Source: Paucihalobacter ruber | GTDB taxonomy: Bacteria > Bacteroidota > Bacteroidia > Flavobacteriales > Flavobacteriaceae | NCBI RefSeq assembly: GCF_006494535.1 | Contig: NZ_VHIQ01000006.1 | Span: forward strand, 1 to 64,000 | Length of the DNA stretch: 64,000 nt | Reading direction: 5' to 3' | Program-made: the position numbers and the translations under genes | Notes under the pieces: generated by a model | Seen by the model: only the letters and a program-made list of their open reading frames with translations | Database searches by the model: none | Told to the model about the DNA's origin: nothing | Shown here: one piece after another, positions 58,746 to 64,000 of the stretch | Position numbering within the stretch: position 1 is the first letter of the stretch | Layout: each line of letters starts with the position of its first letter

Positions 58746-60701
58746 TTAGGACTGTTTGCGTTCAAGTAAAATAAAACTATTGTTATTAATATCTATTATT
58801 TTTCCAAAATATTCTTTGAAGTATTCGTAATACTCGTAGTTGAAGAGTGTATCGTTGATATTAAATCTAAAGTACAAACTAACTTCTTGATCGTTATAAT
58901 CGGTTTTAAACATGATTGTTCCACGATTATTTGGCAAGTTGAAATTTTGATCTTTTGGGATTTCTTTTACTGTATAAAAATCATTAAGCTTAATTTTGAG
59001 ACTATATAAAAATGCTTGTTTAAAACCAAAATCTATTGGATAGGTGCGCTCTTGTAGCTTGAAAGGATTTGAATTATATAATTTATTTACCATTGGATTC
59101 AAATAAATGCTATTTCCAACAACATCTAAATCCCACGTAATTGTCGCTTCTTCAATAAAATCAATTGCAGCTTTATCTGAATTGGTAACTTTATGATTAT
59201 TAAAAGTAATGGTTGTTTCTTTATTGTCTAGGTTCTCAATATACTGACTTGGATTAGCGAAATATGTTTTTTTTAAAGGAAGTGCAAAGTAGCCAGTACT
59301 GGTAGTATTAAAAGTTCCTGTTAACACATTTCTTGATTTGAATTCTAAATTTGATTTAATTTGAATAGTCGATGGCTTTTTTGGTACAATATCATACCAA
59401 TAACTCCCGAATTTAAGGTCTAGCACCCTACCATATGAATTGAGACACTTAAAAGGAACTTCTCCGAAAGCCAGATAAGGATCGCTGGCATCTAACAAAT
59501 AATTTTCGCCATTAAGCTTTAATAGTACAAGCATATAATTAAACTCTGTAATTAAAGGAAAAAGTTTGGTTGGAAATCCGTTGTTTCGGGTAGAGATTAA
59601 CATTGGGTGTACTTCAAAATCGTGACTTTTTAATATGTTGTGCAACAGCATATTAATTTCAGTTGCAGTACCTGAACGCTTTGTTATAAGTTCATCTACA
59701 TTCTCGCCAAAGCTTCGGTTTATTTCATTCCAGACAAAATTTTTCTGAATGAAACCATAAATAGTTTGAGCTTTTTCTTCCGGGTTCTCTATTTTTGTCA
59801 CTGCTTCTGGTACAACTACTTTATATTTAAAACCTTTGCTTAATTGTGCACCTAAACTTTTACTGCTTCTTAATTGCTTATCTGCATCTTCCCAAGTTTG
59901 GGTATATTGTTTAATGCGTCCATCGAAATACCTCAATGTTTTTAATTCGTACTCAATTCTTGAGCGATAATTGTCTTCAGTAGTCATAAACTCTTCCGGA
60001 ATAAAAGCAGGTATATTTTTCATGGCATATTTTGAAATGGCGCAATTAGCAGCTGCGCCACTCAATACAATGCATCCTTTATCAATGCTTTGCTCGTTTA
60101 TATCAAGAGGTTTATTACCAATTAACTTGATATGATATTCATACATACCGGGTATACTTGTGTTATATTCACTATAAAGCTTTGGTATTTCCCGTTGAAA
60201 ATCCCACGGATGATACTTGCCAAAAAAAGGCGAAGTTTTAGTATAGCTATAAGTAATTACTGATCCTTGTTTTACGTTAGGCAATAAAAATTTCACTATG
60301 TCAACATTTTTATTGTAATTTTCAGTATATATCTGATCTTTGGATAATTGAAAAGTACGGGTTTCGTCATTTTCAATATTATAAGTTGTACCTTTAATAT
60401 CTGTAATTTTTTCTTTATCACCACCAACATAAATCGGTATTTCTATATCGCCATAATTGAGTCCGTCTTTTGTTAGGATTTTTATTTTCCTTTTAACTTC
60501 TGTAATAAGATTAAATGACCTGTCATCCACATAAGAATTGCCGTATTCATAAATAACAAGTGCATTGGCTGTTGAGTCTTGTGGAAAGGTATTGGTTAAT
60601 AGATCGTTTCGTGTAACTGTTAAATCTTGATTGTTAAAGCTGTTTTGGGAAAGTAAAACACTATGCAGTATTAGTGTAATAAAAAATATTATTTGCTTCA
60701 T
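58746..60701 (-). CDS. DUF3857 protein with transglutaminase-like domain lacking the catalytic residues
   Basis: 651 aa from ATG 60701 (MKQIIFFITLILHSVLLSQ, a clean signal peptide); the frame from 60734 adds 11 residues before it. DUF3857 at about 50-230, then a transglutaminase-like fold (about 285-400). Where active members have Gly-Asp-Cys, this one has GTATEINMLLHNILKS; where they have His, it has EFNYMLVLL; only the Asp (LLDASDP) remains. So it is likely a non-catalytic binding or structural protein in the periplasm. The beta-rich C-terminal part ends at 651. It lies 45 bp after the exonuclease/GIY-YIG gene stop. Confidence 0.85.
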   Translation of the reverse strand: MKQIIFFITLILHSVLLSQNSFNNQDLTVTRNDLLTNTFPQDSTANALVIYEYGNSYVDDRSFNLITEVKRKIKILTKDGLNYGDIEIPIYVGGDKEKITDIKGTTYNIENDETRTFQLSKDQIYTENYNKNVDIVKFLLPNVKQGSVITYSYTKTSPFFGKYHPWDFQREIPKLYSEYNTSIPGMYEYHIKLIGNKPLDINEQSIDKGCIVLSGAAANCAISKYAMKNIPAFIPEEFMTTEDNYRSRIEYELKTLRYFDGRIKQYTQTWEDADKQLRSSKSLGAQLSKGFKYKVVVPEAVTKIENPEEKAQTIYGFIQKNFVWNEINRSFGENVDELITKRSGTATEINMLLHNILKSHDFEVHPMLISTRNNGFPTKLFPLITEFNYMLVLLKLNGENYLLDASDPYLAFGEVPFKCLNSYGRVLDLKFGSYWYDIVPKKPSTIQIKSNLEFKSRNVLTGTFNTTSTGYFALPLKKTYFANPSQYIENLDNKETTITFNNHKVTNSDKAAIDFIEEATITWDLDVVGNSIYLNPMVNKLYNSNPFKLQERTYPIDFGFKQAFLYSLKIKLNDFYTVKEIPKDQNFNLPNNRGTIMFKTDYNDQEVSLYFRFNINDTLFNYEYYEYFKEYFGKIIDINNNSFILLERKQS

Positions 60702-60746
60702 TATAAGGGTTTGTATAATTTTAAGAATGAGCAATTATAATAAATT

Positions 60747-62108
60747 TCAAATAAAGGTCTTAACCTTTAAATGTTTTTTTTGCCGCATGTAACCTTGAAT
60801 AATGTGCTGTGTATCGCGGTTATTAGTCATAGGAGATATGATATTTTTTAATATTTCAAGGTTGTTGAGTTGGAAATTTAAGTTAACATAACCAACACCC
60901 ATAAATAATCCGTTTTCAATAAGTATAACGCTTCGTTCGTCGTGTTGTCTGCCACGGTCGATAATGGCCATATTTTGATGATTATAGCTGTATTTTTTAA
61001 TCATTTCCTGAACGCGAGCATTGTATAATTCAGATGGTTCTTCTAAAACGCAGGCACCTTCACATTGCTTAATTTCGTAATTAAAACAACTGCTTTTAGA
61101 ATGAGATAAACCGGTAAGTTTCAAACACAGGTTAAATTGCTCAACAATATTTAGCATAAAACTTTTGGCGCTGTTAAAATTGGCAAAAGTACTTATGGCT
61201 TCGGTGTTATTAACGTTGCTTATTTTAAGATTGATGTAGCCATTATCATCAACAAACTGATAAATACCATGAGTAAAAACGGCTCTCTTTAAAGCGTGGT
61301 TTAACACCGGTTTATTTTTTTTAATTGCTTCACTTTCTTTTAAAAGCGCTATCAATTCGCTACCGGTTGTTTCATAACTTACTGAAGCCACTTCGAGTTG
61401 AATTTTTTTTGATTTTGAATTGGTTCCGGTAAAATGCTGGTTAACACGTTTTTTTATATTTTGGCTTTTACCAATATAAATAATGTTTCCTGATTTATCG
61501 TGAATGTAATAAACACCGGTTTGAGATGGCAAATCCTCTAAGATATGTTTTAAGTTTGTTGGAAGCGTATCTTTTTTATCGGTTAGAATACTGTCCTTAA
61601 TAATAGTTTTTCCCGAGTCTTTATTGAGCAATATTTTAAAAAGTTGTACGGTTGCCCATGCGTCGCCATTGGCACGATGTCGGTCTATCATTGGTATACC
61701 TAATGATCGGGACAGTTTTCCTAGACTATATGATGGTTGTTCCGGAATAAGTTGCTGAGATAAACTAACTGTACAAAGTGCTTTTCTTTGGTAATTGTAA
61801 CCTAAGCGATTAAACTCTGTTTTTAAAATTCTATAGTCAAAGTCGGCATTATGTGCTACCACTATGCAATCTTCTGTAATTTCAATGATACGCTTGGCTA
61901 CTTCGTAGAATTTTGGTGCATTTCTCAGCATGTTTGAGTTAATGCCGGTGAGATTTACCACAAAGGGTTGAATCTCGCGCTCAGGATTTATCAAACTTAT
62001 AAATTGATCTACCACATCATGGCCGTCAAACTTGTAAATTGCAATCTCTGTTATGCCTTCTTCGTTGTACTTACCACCGGTGGTTTCTATGTCGAGAATT
62101 GCGTAAAT
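60747..62108 (-). CDS. DEDDh exonuclease fused to GIY-YIG/UvrC-like nuclease, apparent ATT start
   Basis: 453 aa if started at ATT 62108-62106. The N-terminal PolC/DnaQ-type exonuclease has YAILDIETTGGKYN (Exo I), VVAHNADFDYRILKTEF (Exo II), and HRANGDAWATVQ (Exo III); a GIY-YIG domain follows (TGVYYIHDKSGNIIYIGKSQ, about 200-275) and a C-terminal UvrC/Cho-like part with CFNYEIKQCEGAC. Between the in-frame stop at 62156 and the catalytic DIE motif there is no ATG, GTG or TTG; the first GTG (62015) would remove the motif. In relatives the protein starts MYAILDIET, so ATT replaces ATG at the expected position. Proposed DNA-repair nuclease. A promoter element, TAATTTTG, lies 40 bp upstream. Confidence 0.85.
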   Translation of the reverse strand: MYAILDIETTGGKYNEEGITEIAIYKFDGHDVVDQFISLINPEREIQPFVVNLTGINSNMLRNAPKFYEVAKRIIEITEDCIVVAHNADFDYRILKTEFNRLGYNYQRKALCTVSLSQQLIPEQPSYSLGKLSRSLGIPMIDRHRANGDAWATVQLFKILLNKDSGKTIIKDSILTDKKDTLPTNLKHILEDLPSQTGVYYIHDKSGNIIYIGKSQNIKKRVNQHFTGTNSKSKKIQLEVASVSYETTGSELIALLKESEAIKKNKPVLNHALKRAVFTHGIYQFVDDNGYINLKISNVNNTEAISTFANFNSAKSFMLNIVEQFNLCLKLTGLSHSKSSCFNYEIKQCEGACVLEEPSELYNARVQEMIKKYSYNHQNMAIIDRGRQHDERSVILIENGLFMGVGYVNLNFQLNNLEILKNIISPMTNNRDTQHIIQGYMRQKKHLKVKTFI

Positions 62109-62148
62109 AAATTGAATATTTTGGATTAAAATGAAATAATTATAACGC

Positions 62149-62156
62149 CAAAATTA
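62149..62156 (-). promoter_or_regulatory. Possible promoter -7 element of the exonuclease gene
   Basis: Minus strand TAATTTTG; -33 not matched. Predicted leader of about 37 nt up to the ATT. Confidence 0.35.
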
Positions 62157-62184
62157 CAATTAAAATACAATTCGCAGGTCGCTT

Positions 62185-62874
62185 TTAACGGTCTTTTTTT
62201 ACGTCACTTTCAACAATTCCGTCGCGTAATCTTATGATTCTATGTGCGTGACTTGCAACGTCTTCTTCGTGCGTAACTAAAATAACGGTATTGCCTGCGG
62301 CGTGAATATCGTCAAACAACTGCATGATTTCTAAGGAAGTTTTCGAATCGAGATTTCCGGTAGGTTCATCGGCTAAAATTATAGACGGTTCATTCACCAA
62401 GGCGCGCCCTACCGCTACACGTTGTCTTTGTCCGCCCGATAACTGATTAGGTTTGTGGTCCATTCTGTCGGCTAATCCAACATCATGAAGCACTTTTGTG
62501 GCGCGTTTTACTCTGTCGGCTTTGCTTTTTCCGGAGTAAATCATGGGTAAGGCCACATTATCTAATGCCGTCGTTCGAGGTAGTAAATTAAAGGTTTGAA
62601 AAACAAAGCCTATTTCTTTGTTTCTTATTTCGGCCAATTCATCATCGGTCATCTTGCTAACATCTTGTCCGTTTAAAATATAAGTGCCACCTGTTGGTGT
62701 GTCTAAACAGCCTAAAATGTTCATAAGGGTAGATTTTCCAGAACCTGATGGTCCCATGATGGCAACGTATTCACCGCGTTCAATATCTAAATCGATGCCT
62801 TTTAAAACGTGTACTATTTCGTTTCCTAGTGGGAAGTCTCTTATAATATCTCTAATTTCTATTACTCTACTCAT
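62185..62874 (-). CDS. ABC transporter ATP-binding protein, LolD/MacB type
   Basis: 229 aa. Walker [17 protein letters not shown] loop [18 protein letters not shown], signature [15 protein letters not shown], Walker [14 protein letters not shown] and the H-loop His in [10 protein letters not shown]. The LDTPTGGTY and N-terminal [18 protein letters not shown] are those of the LolD/MacB/FtsE group, which energises export or lipoprotein release. No permease gene is adjacent in this window. Confidence 0.94.
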   Translation of the reverse strand: MSRVIEIRDIIRDFPLGNEIVHVLKGIDLDIERGEYVAIMGPSGSGKSTLMNILGCLDTPTGGTYILNGQDVSKMTDDELAEIRNKEIGFVFQTFNLLPRTTALDNVALPMIYSGKSKADRVKRATKVLHDVGLADRMDHKPNQLSGGQRQRVAVGRALVNEPSIILADEPTGNLDSKTSLEIMQLFDDIHAAGNTVILVTHEEDVASHAHRIIRLRDGIVESDVKKDR

Positions 62875-62935
62875 TAAATTTTAGGTTAGTCGCGTTAAAA
62901 TATTACTTCTATATGACGAAAAAAACAACTTCATG

Positions 62936-63712
62936 TTACAATCTAATGTAAAAATGTTCTTTGTTTTGTTCTTTTCTAAAAAACATAATTCCAAAGTAAA
63001 AAGTGTCAATACTCACAGTTACTTTTGGGTGGTTTACAATTGTTTTCCATGCCTTTAGCATGCCTTCAGACCAATAGATATCATCAAAAATCATAACTGT
63101 ATCATTATGTGCCGATGGTAATAAAGTTTCAAAATAATTGATGGTTGCGGTTTGATCGTGATGACCATCAATAAAAATTAAATCCCATTGGTGATTTTTT
63201 AAATTTTTTAAAGCAATTGAAAACTGTTCATTAATTATTTCAACATTGTTAATCCTATACTCTGCAAGTTTTTTTCTAGAAAAATCTGCCAATTGTTGAC
63301 TGCCTTCTACACTAACAACCTTGGAAGAGTTGTTACCAACTGCCAAAGCTGCGGTTCCCATACCAAGGGCCGTGCCTAATTCTAAGATGTTTTTTGCGTC
63401 TAAATAGTTGACTAATCTATATAATAAAAATGCTTTTTTGATAGTAGAACCAGAGGTTTTAGCGATGGCTGATACTTTTCTGAAATTGCTGTCAAACTTT
63501 TTAGATCCACTTCCAAAATCTTCAATTTCTTTTGTTTGTTGGTTTGAAATTAAGCTAGCTCTGTATTTTCTTAGAGTTACATAATCTTCATATTTTTTCT
63601 TATCATAAAAACAACGGATAACCAAATTATAAACGAAAGGTGAGTGAACGCCGTGTTGGTTATTCGACCTAAGCAAAAAATTCAGATACGATTTAGCTGC
63701 GTGGGTATTCAT
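62936..63712 (-). CDS. SAM-dependent O-methyltransferase-like protein
   Basis: 258 aa from ATG 63712 (MNTHAAKSYLNFLLRS); the longer frame starting at TTG 63739 begins upstream of the promoter element and is rejected. Class I methyltransferase core: ILELGTALGMGTAALAVGNN (about 109-128), then VSVEGSQQLADFSRKKL, and LIFIDGHHDQTATINYF. The pattern is of the O-methyltransferase/class I family, substrate unknown. No operon partner; divergent from the last gene. Confidence 0.87.
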   Translation of the reverse strand: MNTHAAKSYLNFLLRSNNQHGVHSPFVYNLVIRCFYDKKKYEDYVTLRKYRASLISNQQTKEIEDFGSGSKKFDSNFRKVSAIAKTSGSTIKKAFLLYRLVNYLDAKNILELGTALGMGTAALAVGNNSSKVVSVEGSQQLADFSRKKLAEYRINNVEIINEQFSIALKNLKNHQWDLIFIDGHHDQTATINYFETLLPSAHNDTVMIFDDIYWSEGMLKAWKTIVNHPKVTVSIDTFYFGIMFFRKEQNKEHFYIRL

Positions 63713-63718
63713 AAAATA

Positions 63719-63726
63719 CAAAAATA
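63719..63726 (-). promoter_or_regulatory. Promoter -7 element of the methyltransferase gene
   Basis: Minus strand TATTTTTG; only 6 nt lie between it and the ATG at 63712, so the mRNA would be leaderless or nearly so. A TTTG stands 14 nt upstream, closer than the standard 19. Confidence 0.4.
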
Positions 63727-63799
63727 AGGTTTGTATCAACCAAATTTGATTTCGATTAAAATAAAATTCAAGTTCATGTTGCTTACGTCTCTATTTTTT

Positions 63800-63807
63800 T
63801 AATTTTG
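63800..63807 (+). promoter_or_regulatory. Promoter -7 element of the last gene
   Basis: TAATTTTG, 18 nt before the ATG at 63826. Confidence 0.4.
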
Positions 63808-63825
63808 CCTTAAATCGATTAATGT

Positions 63826-64000
63826 ATGACTTTACCGAAATTCATTCTTGGGGATAACACCGATTTTCCTGAAGATGTTTATATAATTCACACGGAATTC
63901 CCAAGATTTATAATCAATATGCAAAATGATGAAGTGGAATGGTTTGAAGATTTTGATAATGAAGACCAAGCCGAATTACAATTGGAAATGGAAAGTTTGA
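63826..64000 (+). CDS. Conserved hypothetical protein, 5' part only
   Basis: An open frame runs from ATG 63826 off the end of the window (58 full codons). It reads MTLPKFILGDNTDFPEDVYI, then IHTEFPRFIINMQNDEVEWF and an acidic stretch with EDFDNEDQAELQ. This resembles a short conserved acidic hypothetical protein of flavobacteria; no function is known to me. Soluble, no signal peptide. ATG 63822 is in another frame and stops after 11 codons, so it is not used. Confidence 0.72.
   Translation, partial: MTLPKFILGDNTDFPEDVYIIHTEFPRFIINMQNDEVEWFEDFDNEDQAELQLEMESL

Overview
The window is a stretch of an AT-rich Bacteroidota chromosome, almost certainly from the family Flavobacteriaceae. The evidence is: Bacteroidota-type promoters (TTTG, about 19 nt, TAnnTTTG) in front of many genes; two very large secreted proteins with type IX secretion (T9SS) C-terminal domains; a TonB receptor/DUF4249 lipoprotein pair; the Bacteroidota forms of omega, BamD and PorD; monomeric isocitrate dehydrogenase; and the long N-terminally extended GAPDH. 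No prophage, CRISPR array, integrase or intact insertion sequence is visible.

Layout. 1-130: the 3' end of a 5S rRNA gene and its terminator (tail of an rRNA operon). 545-16040: two adjacent minus-strand giant surface or secreted proteins (3586 and 1458 aa) built from HYR, Ig-like, lamin-tail and LamG modules. 16183-20515: a small membrane protein, murQ, and a DUF4249 lipoprotein with its TonB receptor. 20595-27133: monomeric icd, a 750-bp gap with a candidate noncoding RNA, rplS, trmD, an unknown coiled-coil membrane protein, and gap. 27277-32832: an HtrA protease, then divergently dapF, GNAT, mltG, a DUF2279 protein and a lysozyme-fold protein. 32836-35506: dnaA, a low-molecular-weight tyrosine phosphatase and an RsmI-like methyltransferase (minus). 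35695-42620: a thioesterase; a tightly overlapping minus operon ribD-HAD-EamA-yigZ; and a plus operon GNAT-prmC-ligA. 42716-45131: a membrane protein and a 5'-nucleotidase split over two genes. 45201-51666: DUF6913-type gene, dapA, bamD, rpoZ, coaBC, porD, recN. 51793-56890: fabI, a GT2 glycosyltransferase, coaE and a two-component system. 56940-64000: miaA, an ion channel with a zinc ribbon, a DUF3857 protein, an exonuclease/GIY-YIG fusion, an ABC ATPase, an O-methyltransferase and the start of a conserved hypothetical gene running off the end.

How it fits together. Most of the window is housekeeping: lysine and peptidoglycan precursor supply (dapF, dapA, murQ, mltG), coenzyme A (coaBC, coaE), riboflavin (ribD), replication and repair (dnaA, ligA, recN) and translation and RNA modification (rplS, trmD, prmC, miaA). 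The accessory interest lies in the envelope: the two T9SS cargo proteins, with the T9SS factor porD and bamD also in the window, and the TonB/DUF4249 uptake pair.

The most unusual observations are: a minus-strand transcription unit of about 490 nt with no long ORF between icd and rplS, bounded by a consensus promoter and a strong terminator; lamin-tail domains inserted four times at the same point of a repeated module in the 3586-aa protein; strong DNA-level repetition inside that gene; and an exonuclease gene whose conserved N-terminus can only be reached from an ATT start. Several gene starts were moved because the longer reading frames begin at TTG codons inside or upstream of promoter elements. 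All family calls come from reading motifs; no database search was run.
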